Below are positions 33,540 to 45,240 of a DNA stretch of 64,000 nt, in pieces. Below the pieces are notes generated by a model. That model saw nothing but the letters and a program-made list of their open reading frames with translations. It was not told the origin of the DNA and did not search any database. How positions within the stretch are numbered: the stretch's first letter is position 1; every line of letters starts with the position of its first letter. The position numbers and the translations under genes are program-made. Source of the DNA: Quillaja saponaria (taxonomy: Eukaryota; Streptophyta; Magnoliopsida; Fabales; Quillajaceae). Location: the NCBI GenBank assembly GCA_029379385.1, contig CM055615.1, forward strand, positions 372,001 to 436,000, in the 5' to 3' direction.

Positions 33540-34966
33540 AATTCTTACTAAGGAACATTGCAGCCATTGAAACGGTTATTATTTGACTACCTAATAACTT
33601 CATCCATGAAATTTGGATGAGCCTTGTGCCTATCTGTAGTGGGATCAATTATAATTGTCAATCCTACCAAATATTACATTTTCTACTTTTACTTTAAAAT
33701 CATAAAACATGTAGATGGATCTATACTGCAATTCTACAGTGTATTTCAATTTATCTTCTTCAGAAAAACCAATTTTTTTCTTAACACAATTACCTTATTT
33801 AGTCTTAATAGTTTTTAATTTTAATATATTTTTTATAATAAAATACAAAAGAAAATTCTCTTGCATGTATAAGTAAAATCAATTTTTTTTTTAGTTTTTA
33901 GTGAATCTTCAAAGAGAAAAATAAAATTTAATAGTACTTTTTAAAAACGAACAATTCTAGCTATAAATTTACAAAACAATTAAGTTATACTACTAAAACT
34001 AATTTTTTTTACCACTTCCACCCACTGTATTTAGTACTTTTAATGTCTAAAATATTAATGACTTTTAATTTTTTAAAAATAAATACTATAAAATTTGAAA
34101 ACTAAGAGATTTATGGTATAATCATTAATTAAAGAATACATAAAAATTGATAAGATGTTGTCATCTTATTTCATATGTTAATTTTTACAAAAAAAAATTA
34201 AAGAAAAAAAAAGTAAAATAGTGAGAAGACCATGACTTACATAATCTCCCTATCAAATTTTCCACTCAATGCTTCTGGCTTTTTTAATACATTATGCAAT
34301 TTGTATTTACATTTGGAAAGAAATTTAAGTTTGTAAAGTAATGGAGCCCAAGCATGGTTCGTGACTTCAGAAATTGATACTAAACTATCCTTCAAACCTT
34401 ATTTTCCTCTTTCTTTTATTTTCTTCATAATTGTACATGATACTTCATAGAATACAAATTCTGCTCATGATGCCCCATGACATTTGAGCAATTGCTTCCT
34501 GTCCATTCAATGAATATTGTATAATTAGAAATCTGCAAAAATTAAGAAATCCTTATTGAATATGACAAATTAAATTAGACTGTAGACTAAAGGCAACCTG
34601 ACTGAGATAAAAGTAATATCTTCATAAACAAGGCCACTAGCTTAGTTTTGTAATACAAAGACCAAAGGGACCTTGACTTCTATAATCAAAACTTTAGAGT
34701 TTGATCGGATTCAAGCAGAAAATATGTTGATGTGGGATTTCAACCAGCTTTGCTGTATTCCCTCTTCTCTTCTCTTCTCTTCCACTTCTCACTTCTCGCT
34801 TCTCCCTGAATACTGAATAATGTATGAAAGCAGCTAGTATGTCATGGAAATTAATGCAATACTAGGCAAATGAATAAATTTTTATAAATCATGTTTTTTT
34901 TTTTTTTTTTTTTCTACAAATGCTTGAACTTATCTTTTAAATTCATATCAATTTATATATTTAGAT
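33540..34966. other. RLP2 3' flank and downstream module, left part
   Basis: No gene is seen. It begins as RLP 3' UTR-like sequence (CATCCATGAAATTTGGATGAG near 33600). Positions 34240-34620 match 3160-3540. The right part (34920-34966) matches 52505-52550 and 60770-60809, where the RLP3 and RLP4 downstream modules are uninterrupted. The T-run at 34894-34914 belongs to this flank, because paralogous modules have a shorter T-run there. Confidence 0.6.
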
Positions 34967-37315
34967 TTTTTTATTTTTTTTTGTGAAATAATCTCCATCC
35001 ACTAAACATTCTTATCTTCATATTCAAATATTTAACTCATCATCCATTTGTTCGTCCCTCAGGTGTTCTAGACAGATTCAAGAAAACAAAAATAGATTAT
35101 AAGTTGAAGTAGAAAAAGGGAAAGATGAAGTTAACCCTTTACTTGTAAACCAAAGGGAATCTAAACTGGAAGCTCCACTTGCCAAGAGACAAATTACTAA
35201 AGTAGAAACCTTTTTCCAAAACTGAATAACATTGAGTGGCTTTGACGACACTCTCTCATGTACAGATGCTGTTCATTTATTAATCTCAGATGGATTCAAT
35301 TAAGTGACGTAGAAGACTAGAACTAGTATAGTTTGCTCTGTTGCTGGGTGCCACTTCTCATCGTTGTACAGAATTCTTCATAGTCGATTCTACCGTCATT
35401 ATCTGTATCAACCTCTGAAATTATTTCTCTGATAGTGGCTTCGTCACCCATCCCATATTCTTTCGTGGCAGTTTCTAGCTCAACTCTTGTTATAAACCCT
35501 CTACTTTCTTTATCAAAATGTTGAAATGCTTTGTAAAGATGATCATCTTTTTCAAGCTTATGCCTGTCCATTGTAGCAGTGATAAATTCAATGTAGTCAA
35601 TCGTCCCATTTCCATCCACATCAGCAGCTTCGACGAGCTGCTGGACTTCAGCCTCTGTAAGCTTTGAGCCGAGTCGTGCCAATCCTGCTTTCAGTTCATC
35701 ATAGCTGATCGTGCCACTATTGTCAGTGTCTATGTTTGTGAACATTGCCTTCAACCCTTGAATCTCTTCTTGAGAAAGATTTTCCGCTATCACCTTAAGT
35801 GCAAGTTTCTTTAGTTTGTTCATAACTCTGTACTGCTTCATTCTACAAAGGACTGCACTATGATCTTTTGGCTTGTCTGATGCTTCCCCACCTTCTCTAA
35901 TCCATGGGTGATCTAGAATCTCTGCAGAAGTTATCCGTTTCTTTGGGTCCTGTGTCAACATCTTCCGGACAAGGTCCTTGGCACTGCTTGATATAGCTGG
36001 CCATGGCTGACTTACAAAATCAATATCTCCTTGTAATATGGCATCAAATATTCCCTTTTCCGTTTCAGCCCAAAATGGAGGTACACCACTGAGTAAGATA
36101 TACAAGATAACTCCTGTGCTCCATATATCCATTTCTTTACCATATCTGCGCTTTAATACTTCAGGAGCAACATAATAAGCACTGATCCCATTCCCAACTA
36201 CTATATCCCGATACACCTTTCCTTCTTCAATGAAAACTGACAACCCGAAATTAGTCGCCTTTAAAAGTGCATTTTCATCCTTGGTGGATAGTAAAAAGTT
36301 TTCAGGCTTGAGGTCCCTATGCATCACACCCATAAAATGGCAGATACGGACAACATTAACAATTTGTCTGCATATTGAAGCAGCAGCCCTTTCAGTGTAA
36401 TGCCCCTTGGCAATAATCCTATCAAATAGTTCACCACCTTCACATAGTTCCATCACAAGATGAACTGAAAGCTTGTCTTCATAAGCAACTTTAAACTCCA
36501 CAATGTTAGGTTGCCCACTCAAATGCTGCATAATCTGAACCTCTCTCTTCATATCATTTTTATCATTTTTAGAAATAGACTTGCAAGCAGAATGTTGACC
36601 AGTTGAAATTTCCGTACAGAGGTAAGTTACGCCAAATTGGCCTCTACCCAATTCTCTCCCAATTGTATAGTACTGTTTAACATCTTCATATGGTTTGCCC
36701 AGAATTGTATCTGACCTGTGAACGGGTTTGGGGCTTCGGACAGGAAAATAAGTCTTCCTTGGAGGCTGAGGTACCGATTGATCCTCCGCGACATGTTTTT
36801 CAGGTAACTGGTTGACAGCAGGTTCGTGAGCTTTCTGATAGTGCATTCCAGCACCACCTTCGGCTGATCTATAATCATGATATTGTGGCTCTGAATCTTT
36901 CCCTTTACTTAGACAGCCACCCATGACTTCAAAATCCCAAATCAAATTATTTTGATGCAAAGTTCTAAAAAAAAAAAAACCCAAATGAAGCGAATAAAAA
37001 ACTATAATGAACGTCAGGGGAATAAAGCAAATCAGAAATTCAGAAAGGCAGTGGATTTGGATATTCAATGAAAAAGATATTGATGAGGAAAAGAACCCAG
37101 ATGAGGGTTGGTAGTCAAGATAAAGAACCCAACTTTGGGATTGTGATTAAGTAGGGTTTAAGAAATTTGGATCAAAGAATTTGCTTAAAAGCTGGAGCTT
37201 TGTAATCGGTCGGATACAGAAAAAAAGGTAAAAAGGAAACCAGGTCAACTACTCCAACAGGTTGAAATTTTCATGACCAACATACTAACAAAGTGTAGAA
37301 AGGAGGAGGAGGGAG
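34967..37315 (-). mobile_element. Processed retrogene insertion (CDPK cDNA) with 8-bp target duplication
   Basis: ATTTAGAT occurs directly before (34959-34966) and after (37316-37323) this block. The flanking sequence is contiguous in the paralogous modules at about 52543-52550 and 60802-60809, which are empty sites. Immediately inside the left copy is a T-run (34967-34982, one A), which is an A-rich tail on the minus strand. The insert holds 5' UTR (37315-36925), an intronless coding frame and 3' UTR. Intron loss, a 3' A-tract and a short target duplication are the marks of LINE-mediated retroposition. Confidence 0.88.
35323..36924 (-). CDS. Intronless calcium-dependent protein kinase retrocopy with NFG in place of DFG
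   Basis: 533 codons from [10 protein letters not shown], the usual N-myristoylation/palmitoylation start of membrane-bound CDPKs; an upstream in-frame ATG at 37068 is disfavoured because it would bury that motif. Order: variable domain 1-86; kinase with GRGQFG 93-98, Lys115, HRDLKPEN 202-209, APE 253-255; autoinhibitory junction ([20 protein letters not shown], 361-380); EF-hands at 399-410, 435-446, 471-482 and 506-517. CDPK genes normally have several introns; this has none. Odd points: the metal-binding Asp of DFG is Asn225; about eight residues are missing after KSISK (119); four extra residues lie in the activation segment ([13 protein letters not shown]); EF-hand 3 ([12 protein letters not shown]) has poor ligands at positions 3 and 5. 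The frame is fully open, but catalysis is probably lost. It might act as a calcium-binding pseudokinase if expressed. Confidence 0.88.
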   Translation of the reverse strand: MGGCLSKGKDSEPQYHDYRSAEGGAGMHYQKAHEPAVNQLPEKHVAEDQSVPQPPRKTYFPVRSPKPVHRSDTILGKPYEDVKQYYTIGRELGRGQFGVTYLCTEISTGQHSACKSISKNDKNDMKREVQIMQHLSGQPNIVEFKVAYEDKLSVHLVMELCEGGELFDRIIAKGHYTERAAASICRQIVNVVRICHFMGVMHRDLKPENFLLSTKDENALLKATNFGLSVFIEEGKVYRDIVVGNGISAYYVAPEVLKRRYGKEMDIWSTGVILYILLSGVPPFWAETEKGIFDAILQGDIDFVSQPWPAISSSAKDLVRKMLTQDPKKRITSAEILDHPWIREGGEASDKPKDHSAVLCRMKQYRVMNKLKKLALKVIAENLSQEEIQGLKAMFTNIDTDNSGTISYDELKAGLARLGSKLTEAEVQQLVEAADVDGNGTIDYIEFITATMDRHKLEKDDHLYKAFQHFDKESRGFITRVELETATKEYGMGDEATIREIISEVDTDNDGRIDYEEFCTTMRSGTQQQSKLY

Positions 37316-37323
37316 ATTTAGAT

Positions 37324-39285
37324 CGCTCATATCATAAATATAAAAGAAAAAAAAAATCAATTTTCTTTGATTTTATATTCTAACTTAGTTTTACTTAAAA
37401 ATTAAAGCAATTAAGGTTAACATAATATATTGATATTTTAGAAATATTTTTTGAAAAAATTGAGAAAACTGTAAAAAATAAAATAAAAAGAAGAATAAGA
37501 AGAAGGAAGAAGTAAGTATTTAGAGAAAATTAAAATTAAAATTATTAAATATTTTTTTTTAATATCATTAACTTTTCATTCATCTTAGGAGTCTCTATTT
37601 GTAATATCTGAATTTGAATGAATGTTGTGTTTCTTTACTATAAAAATAAAACAAGTGAATAGTTGTGTTAATTTATCGATTTGAGTTCATTTCTATCTGA
37701 ATTTGATAGAGATTATATGTCAATTCAAATTAAGTGTGATTTGTAAATTATTCAATTACAAATAAATCTAATTCAAACAAATCATATATCCGATCAAATT
37801 TAATAGATCAATCATTGAAATTTTTTAATTTGTCTTAAAAGTTTTTCTAATATTGTTGTAGTTAGAGAAGATTCTATTCTTCTTTTCTTTTCTTTTTTTG
37901 AGTTATTTTAGCTATGTAAATATTCATGACCTCACTTAATAGATTCTTAATCAGATTTTTGTTTTGTTTTTTTGGCAAAACATGTATGTTAATTTGTAGA
38001 ATAAAACATAGACTTTTACATGCCTTCGACCTAGTTTTTCAAGTCAAGGTTTGGAGAGATATATATATAACACCATTATTACGTTATGATAGAGAATTCA
38101 ATTGTATATAATGACAATTAAGCATTGAAGTAAACCATGAAAAAGAGAGGTGCGCATAGATAATAACTTTTAGCCCCATGACACTAGAAGTTGCAGTTTT
38201 TAGTAAAATATAGAGAGAGTGAAAAGACAATGTTGCTTAGTTACTATCACATAAGAATTCTGTGTTGGAAACGTGGTGTACTCTGTGTTGGAAATGTGTA
38301 GTTAGCACATATTATTACTTTATTAGAATGTGACGAGAAATCATAGACTCAAACACACATTTAAATATTTAGAGAGGAAAATATAATATTATAAGAAAAA
38401 CTTTAACAACTCATTTTATAACCAATATAAGTGATGATTTCACTTAGGATAGACTCAAATATTACAAGACGAAATATAACATATTTATACTAACACTAAC
38501 TCACTAAGTTTTAACTCTCTACTAACTAATAACTTACTATTAATAAGAATTAAATACCCATTAATAATAATGAAACTCTCACTAATACACAATTTATTGC
38601 AATTTCATAACTCACCACTAACACACAATTAACCACTAATTCATATCACTAATTATTTTATTTATTCTCATAGGAGTTAGAAATACTAAAAGACCAATTT
38701 CAAATTACTACAATTTCAACGTTCTGATCTTGGATGAGTCATCCCCAACAACATAAGAAAAACCTGATGAAGATTCTGGTATTAGTTCAATTGTTGTGAA
38801 ATTGTTAAGTGTTGAGCTGGGTTTTGCTTTTGGCTTAATTAAGTTCCACTTTTGTTTGGAAAAAAAAAAACGACGTGGAGGAATTATCAAGGAGTTTAGA
38901 CTTTCCGCACAAGTTAGCTCGTACAATGTGCAAGTTTTATGTATACATTATATTAAGATTTAATTATTAGAGTCGATGAGAAAAATAATTAAATTACGAG
39001 ACTTTGATACCATACGAGACATTATAAATAAATTTTGATCAATGGAGTGGATCATATTTCTCAAAAAGAAAAATATAGAGAATTAAGGCCATAACTTTCA
39101 TAAGCTTCCCTGCCATACTTTTCAAGTCAATGGTTTTAGCTTTTTTGATACTTGATTTTAGTCAGAAGTTGGTATTAAACTAACCTTGAAACTTTTCCCA
39201 TATTTCCTCTTTATTTCTTTCATTTTCTTCCCAATTGTGCATGATACGTCATTACTTCATAGATTTGAAATATTTGTTCATTCAG
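37324..39285. repeat. RLP2 downstream module, right part
   Basis: Continues the module interrupted by the retrogene. It aligns in order with 52550-54222 and 60809-62525 (for example TATGCAAATATTCATGACCT in those and its counterpart near 37914, TTTTTCAAGTCAAGGTTTGG near 38034). It contains a decayed RLP membrane-region scrap at 38700-38890. About 38240-38690 has extra AT-rich sequence not seen in the other two modules, with no gene recognised in it. Confidence 0.65.
38700..38890 (+). pseudogene. RLP transmembrane-region scrap
   Basis: Corresponds to 3557-3690 and to 53690-53850. The recognisable core is the decayed VLSWVLLLA-type helix followed by an A-run. It has no start and no ectodomain. 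Confidence 0.6.
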
Positions 39286-39301
39286 TCATTCATGAAAGAT
39301 A

Positions 39302-39484
39302 AAAAAATGGCTCACCCAGTGCACAAAGTGCTCCCCGGCTATTGCGGGGGTAGGGGGAGGGTGGGCGCACATGTACGCAACCTTTCCCTTACATTTTTGC
39401 AAAGAGGCTGTTTCCACGCCTCGAACCCGTGACCTACAGGTCACCAAAGGAACAACTTTTACCGTTGCGCCAAGGTTCGCCCTC
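39302..39484 (-). mobile_element. Au-type SINE with 16-bp target duplication
   Basis: The minus strand starts GAGGGCGAACCTTGGCGCAA, with a B box (GGTTCGAGGC) about 50 nt in, and then the conserved Au body (GTGGAAACAGCCTCTTTGCA, GTGCACTGGGTGAGCC) ending in a short T-run. TCATTCATGAAAGATA flanks both sides exactly (39286-39301, 39485-39500). The module copies near 4080, 54222 and 62525 carry the same site without an insert. The GC-rich composition contrasts with the surroundings. Small frames on both strands here are SINE sequence, not genes. Confidence 0.93.
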
Positions 39485-39500
39485 TCATTCATGAAAGATA

Positions 39501-41057
39501 CTTATTCAAAATAGAAAATTAATAGCATTACTTGATTCCCTAGTTTCCCATGTATTTCTAAACTAGCTTAGAATTTGTAATGTAGAGACCAAAGGCACCG
39601 ACTTTTTAATCAAAACTTTAGATGTTGAAAAAAAAAAAAGTTTGAAAGTGGGATTTCAACCAGCTCTGCTGTGTTCCCATAACCTTTTCTTTCCTCTTCT
39701 CACCTCTTGAATACCCTTGTTAAAATTCTTGTTTTTAGACTTTGATGAATAATGTTTGTTATATTTTCAGTACACTCAGACTTTGCCTGTATTGAGTTCT
39801 CTCAACAAAGTCAGTTTAGTCAGATAAAGACTAATGACTTACAACATGTTGACTCAAGCGTAAAAATTTGTCAAAACTCATAAATATAGATCTAAGACAA
39901 AACTAGTTGTCACGCCCTCCACTTATTCTTTGGAAACTGGATTTATAGATTTATAAAACACAGTGCCCTTGGTTTAGTTCAGATAGTAGGAGAGGATAAA
40001 GATTTACACAAAAGTTGTAGGTTCGATCCTTGTAAACTCAAGAAAAACTTGTGAAATTTGCCCATTTGAACCCCATGTAGTTACAGAAGTTCATATGAGT
40101 GAATCATAATTAGAAATAAAATCACAAATTAGCTGTTAAGACAATTAAGTAACAATCAGACTTAGACTTGAACAAGTCTCAATAAGAAAAGTCTGTGAAA
40201 TCAATATCATAAGTAAAGGTGATGTAAAACTAGTGTTTTCTTATATATAGAAATATCAAAAGAAAAGTTATACTTTCATAATCTTAATAGGAGTGACCGT
40301 GGCTGCATGAAAGAAGTCGGTCTCATGGAAATTGTAATGCAAAAAGACTAGGCAGTGGGAAAGTGAAGACTTTTGAGTTCTAATTTTTTTGGAGGATTAT
40401 AAGGAAATCTAAGAGAACCTTAGATTAAGTTAACAACCAAAGAATGGGACCATTCAGAGTCTTTGTCCTATTTTACTTGACCTCTATCCAAAGGATAATA
40501 TTGTACTAGATGCATGGCTATTCAACTTCAGTTTTTTCATACACTATTAAATAATTCTTTCAGTTCTGAACTCAATGACTCAAATATGAAAATAATTTCA
40601 ACAAAGTGAAACTCATAACACAAAAATTAAGCTCTAGTCAGATATAGTTCACGAGCATCTTTGCACCAGACATTGGCAATTAATATTAACCTCTTCTGCT
40701 AGTGATAACAGAAATGATTTTTAAGAGCTTCAAGGAGTTAGTTGCACATGTGAGATATTCAAAGGCAGAGATTTGATTGTCAGAGAATCAGATAGATTAC
40801 TCTTTAATTTCTTCAAAACCCAGCTGAGTCGTTGAATTGAATATTCTAAACTTGCAGGAATAAATCTAAGAAGCTACAGAAAAGTCATTAAGAAATAAAT
40901 AAGGCCAACAAAGAAACGCGTCCAAATACATAAACAAACAGCTAACCACTAACATTACACAAATACATTCATACGCGGTTTACTTTGATGCCGTTTACCT
41001 CTGACCATCTATCTAATTCTCTTCCAAAACCTCTCCTTTTTCCTTGTTCTGCTCCTT
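39501..41057. repeat. RLP upstream module copy, cut at a TNP2 junction
   Basis: Matches 4110-5180 and 54238-55640, including the SINE-like head (39950-40060) and the start of the promoter/leader segment (GAAACGCGTCC near 40913, TTTACCTCTGACCATC near 40996). At about 41057, inside the leader segment, it joins the TNP2 fragment. No RLP gene follows, so this promoter copy is orphaned. Confidence 0.7.
39950..40060 (+). mobile_element. tRNA-related SINE-like head, copy 2
   Basis: Same A-box-like and B-box-like pair as at 4490-4600 (GGTTCGATCC at 40020-40029), at the same place in the duplicated upstream module. Confidence 0.45.
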
Positions 41058-42225
41058 AATTATTCTTCACCTTTGTCCATGGACAATATGTAACTTCTCA
41101 TTTGATGCTCACAAGAATCAAATTTTCTTATTCAAAGCTTTACTTTTGTGGACAATTAGTGACTTTTGTGCATATGAGATGTTATCTTGGTGGAGTACGC
41201 ATGGAACACTTGCTTGTCCAGTTTGCATGCAAAAGACTAAATTATTTACGTCGAAACGTAGTAGTATATAAGCAATGTTGGTTTGATTGTCATAGATAGT
41301 TCTTACCAATGAATCATCCATTCGAAAGAATAAAAATACTTTTAAAAAAACTCTTGAGAAATCGACTCTGCCTCCAGTTTGAGTGGTGCCGAAGTGAAGA
41401 GGCATGTATTGAAACATAAACAAATAGTTTCAATATAAAAAGTAGCAAGCAAAAGATTTTTGGACATGGAAATGATCACAACTGGACGAAGCATAATATT
41501 GTTTTAGAATTACCATACTGGGAGAATAATTTAATTAGATATAATTTGGACATAATGCATATTGAGATTTTTTTTTTATAATGTATTCAAAAATGCATGT
41601 GAGGATTTACGAGTAATGTTAGTGTTTTGAATTGGAGTTGCATATGAAGCCAAAAGCCGCCTATGTCTTAATGAATGATCAAGTTAAAGAAGTCTATGAA
41701 TGAATTGAGCAATTGCATTAAATTATTACGTATCCAACATTTCTTATTTTGTTAATATTGATGAGAAGAAGCTATATGGTATGAAGTCGTGATTGTCATG
41801 TGTTCTTTCAGAGGTTGTTTCCATTGGTTACACATGACTTTATGCCTAGCCAATATAGATTGCGTTGATGCAATTGAGCTAATTTGTTGTTGACATATGT
41901 TCAACTCAGATAAATGCAGAGCATATGGTTCAACTAGAAGTTAAAATAGTGTACAGATTATATTCTTGGTTCCTTTGATTTAAAGGAGCATCTAACCATA
42001 CATCTACCATATGAAAAATTAAAGTTGAAGGCCTCACGCAATATTATTGAATGTATCCATTTGAAAAGTTTTGTAAAATAATTAAAAAAAACATATTACA
42101 TTGCTCAATATTCAATTCTTAACAATTTGTTATGTTTTATTTTCATTATTAGATTCATGCTTGATTTAAAGAGAAAATTTTGCAATAAGGCACGTGTAGA
42201 AGGTTTTATATGTCATGAGTTGCAG
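41058..42225 (+). mobile_element. CACTA TNP2 transposase fragment A
   Basis: Starts within the transposase at FDAHKNQIF, with WTISDFCAYEMLSWWSTHGT, CPVCMQKTK, WFDCHR, ELPYWENN, LDIMHIE and the DLKRKI end. It parallels 7500-8730 and is nearer the consensus in places than the 7.3-kb copy. No TIRs. It is truncated at its 5' end exactly where the RLP leader segment stops. It is followed head-to-tail by fragment B. Confidence 0.88.
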
Positions 42226-43460
42226 TAAACAAATAGAAACTTGATGAAGCCAAAAGTCGGCTATGTCTTAACGAATGAACAACTTGAAGAAGTCTATGAA
42301 TGAATTAAGTAATTGCATTTTCTAAGGGTGAGTTTGGAACCTAAAAAAAGTGTGAAATTCATTTCATTTGAAATAAACTCTAAACTTTTTAAGTTTGAAA
42401 TGGTTTAGAATTTAAAAGAGGTTCATTTGAATTTCATATTTTATTCAATTATGAATTTCACACCAAATTTGTTGGATTTCATTTGGGATAAGTTATTATT
42501 TTATCCATCTCAAATGATATTTTTATTCTTAATATTACACATATTTTTCACTTAGATAATCGATAAAGAGCCACCACCATTTTATTTCAAATGTTCATCT
42601 AATCAACTACAAGTTTTTTTCTCTAAACTTATTTTTTGTTCATTGAACAACAATTATCTCCCAAGTGTTTATATTTTTATTTGATTAATGCTAGCTTTAA
42701 TTAATAAAATTGAGAGAAATATGAGAAAAATACTTAAATTAAAATGAATTATTTATTGGCTCCAAATAAAAGAATTAGACTTAATTCTATAAGTATAAAT
42801 TTTATTCTAAATAAGAGAATTCATTTTAAATGAAGTCTTTTTTTTTTCTTTTTTTTTTTGTGTGTTCCAAACACACCGTAAATTATTGTGTATCCAAAAT
42901 ATTTTGCATTGTGTTAATGTTAATGAAAAGAAACTATACGATATGAAGGGTAGCGATTGTCATGTGTTTTTTCAGAGGTTGTTTCCATTGGTTACACATG
43001 GCTTTTTACCTAGCCAATGTGGATTGCCTTGATGCAATTCAGCCATTTTTTTGTTGAGCATATGGCTCGACTAGATGTTGAAATAATGTATAGATTGAAA
43101 ATGATATATATTATGGGTTTTTTTGATTTAAAGGAGCATCTAACTCTACATCTACTATATGAAATTATAGTTGAAGTCTTGAAGGTCTCGTGCAATATTG
43201 TTGGATATATCAATTTGAAAGGTTTTGTTAAAAAAAAAACATATTACATTGTTCAATATTCAATTTTTCATTAGTAAATCACAATATAGTCACGATTTCT
43301 TAACAATTTGTTATGTTTTTTTTAAAATTATTAGATGAATGCATGATTTAAAGAGAAAAATTTGTAATAAGGCACGTGTAGAAAATTGTCATGAGTACTT
43401 GATAGAAGAGGTTTCAAACTTCTTACTTGACATATTGCATTACTCAATGTGAGGCAGCCA
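42226..43460 (+). mobile_element. CACTA TNP2 transposase fragment B, interrupted by a MITE
   Basis: Begins again in the middle of the transposase (KPKVGYVLTNEQ-like region) directly after fragment A, continues past the MITE with VNVNEKKLYDMK, LPLVTHGFLPSQCGLP, and VEIMYRLKMIYIMGFFDLKE, and ends with the DLKRKICNKARV terminus. The A-B junction shows a partial tandem duplication of the transposase. Confidence 0.85.
42326..42878. mobile_element. Tourist-like (PIF/Harbinger) MITE, 553 bp
   Basis: Left end GGGTGAGTTTGGAACC and right end GTTCCAAACACACCG are imperfect inverted repeats. TAA flanks each side (42323-42325, 42879-42881), the 3-bp target of PIF/Harbinger elements. Fragments A (near 41715) and the 8.2-kb copy show the uninterrupted site. 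No coding capacity. Confidence 0.82.
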
Positions 43461-45240
43461 AACTTTGATAAATCATAGTAAGCCTCCGACCCCCAACAAG
43501 GGGTTTTTGACATACTTTAAATTAGACTGTCGACTGAAGGGTCCCTGACTGAGATTAATAAAAGCAGCCAGTCTCTGATGGAAATTAATAAAATGAGAAG
43601 ACTTGTGAATTCTGATGAGGATAAAAAGAGTTTTAACAGAAGCTTAGATTAGCAAACAGCCATAGAATAGGACCCATCAGAGTCGTTGGCTTGTCTTACT
43701 TGAGCTCTAATTATTTGAATAAACAAATAATTACTTGATACTTAATTTGTAATGCAGAGACCAAGCACCCTGACCTTTTTAATCAAAACTTTAGGTGTTG
43801 AAAAAAAGGTTTGAAAGTGGGATTTCAACCAGCTCTCTGTTTTCCCATTCCCTTTTCTTTCCTCTTCTCACCCTTTGAATACCTTTGTTTAAATTCCTGT
43901 TTTTAGATTTTGATGAATAATGTTTGTTATATTTTCAGTACATTCAAACTTCGCCTGTATTGAGTTCTCTCAACAAAGTCAGTTTAGTCCAGATAAAGAA
44001 AAATGACTTACAATATGTAAACTCAAACGTAAAATTTGTCAAAACTCATAAATATGGATCTTAAGACAAAACTAATTGTCACACCCTCCACTTATTCTCT
44101 GGAATTTGGATTTATAGATTTATAAAACGCAGTGCCCTTGGTTTAGTTCAGATAGTAGGAGAGGATAATGATTTACGCGAAAGTTGTAGGTTCGATCCTT
44201 GTAAACTCAAGAAAAATTTGTGAAATTTGTCCATTTGAACCCCATGTAGTTACAAAAGTTCATATGAGTGAATCATAATTCAACATAAAATTGCAAATTA
44301 GCAGTTAAGACAATTAAGTAACAATCAGACTTAGACTTGAACAAGTCTCAATAAGAAAAGTCTATGAAATCAATATCAGAAATAAAGGTGATGTAAAACT
44401 AGTGTTTTCTTATATATAGAAATATCAAAAGAAAAGTGATACTTTCATACATCTTAATAGGAGTGACTGTGACTGCATGAAAGAAGTCAGTCTTATGGAA
44501 ATTGTAATGCAAAAAGACTAGGCAGTGGGAAAGAGAAGACTTTTGAGTTCCAAATTTTTTGGAGGATTATAAGGAAATCTAAGAGAACCTTAGATTAAGT
44601 TAACAACCAAAGAATGGGACCCATTCAGAGTCTCTGTCCTATCTTACGGGAGCTCTAATCCAAAGGATAATGTCCTAAATGCACGGCTATTCAATTTCAG
44701 TTTTAGACTTTTTTTCATATTACATTAAATAATTCTTGCTCATTGACTCGATCTTTTTCGTTAATTTTCATGATCAAAATGAAAATTACAAAGAAAACAC
44801 ATAACACAAATAATTAAGTACTTACTCGAGTTTTTAACACATAGCTCATGACCATATTTACACCATGACATTGCACTAGCTAGTGTTATAATAACAAATT
44901 AATTTAAATGAAAAAAAAAAAAAAAAAACTCACATGTCCCCGGGACCAAAGCCCAATATTTCTTTGGTATTTAGGCCTTTCTGTTTCAACAAGAGCAAAT
45001 AACATGTAATCGAGGTTAAAATTTACTTTACCAATAATTTTTCTTTTTTGCCCAAACTTGTGCTGGTAGTAACAGATGATTTTTAAGAACTTCTTCCAGG
45101 AGTTAGTTGAACATGTGAAATATTCAAAAGGAAAGATTTAATTGTCAGAGAATCAAATAGATTAGTCTTTAATTTCTTCAAGCCCAACAGAGTCATTGGA
45201 TTTGAATATTCTAAACTTGCAGGTATCTAAAAAGCTACAG
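43461..45240. repeat. Two RLP upstream segments joined (RLP3-type then RLP4-type)
   Basis: 43461-43735 matches the DNA just upstream of RLP3 (47830-48240), but its gene is missing: at about 43735 it switches to the longer upstream module (compare 4130-5030). The latter contains the SINE-like head (44120-44230), an A-run at 44910-44928 and a CATGTCCCCGGGACC motif shared with 47138. At about 45240 it joins TNP2 fragment C. No gene is seen. Confidence 0.65.
44120..44230 (+). mobile_element. tRNA-related SINE-like head, copy 3
   Basis: Third copy of the A-box/B-box pair in the upstream module (GGTTCGATCC at 44189-44198). Confidence 0.45.

Noticed and set aside
34894..34914. T-run as the poly(A) tail of the CDPK retrocopy
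   Set aside because: The flanking DNA on both sides of this run matches the RLP downstream modules at 52.5 and 60.7 kb, so it lies outside the insertion. The tail is the shorter T-run at 34967-34982, directly inside the target duplication.
36925..37068. N-terminal extension of the CDPK from the upstream in-frame ATG
   Set aside because: It would place 48 hydrophobic, low-complexity residues before the MGGC acylation start. It is better read as 5' UTR.
39235..39492. GC-rich small frames on both strands
   Set aside because: They lie in the Au-type SINE and its target duplication, so they are not genes.
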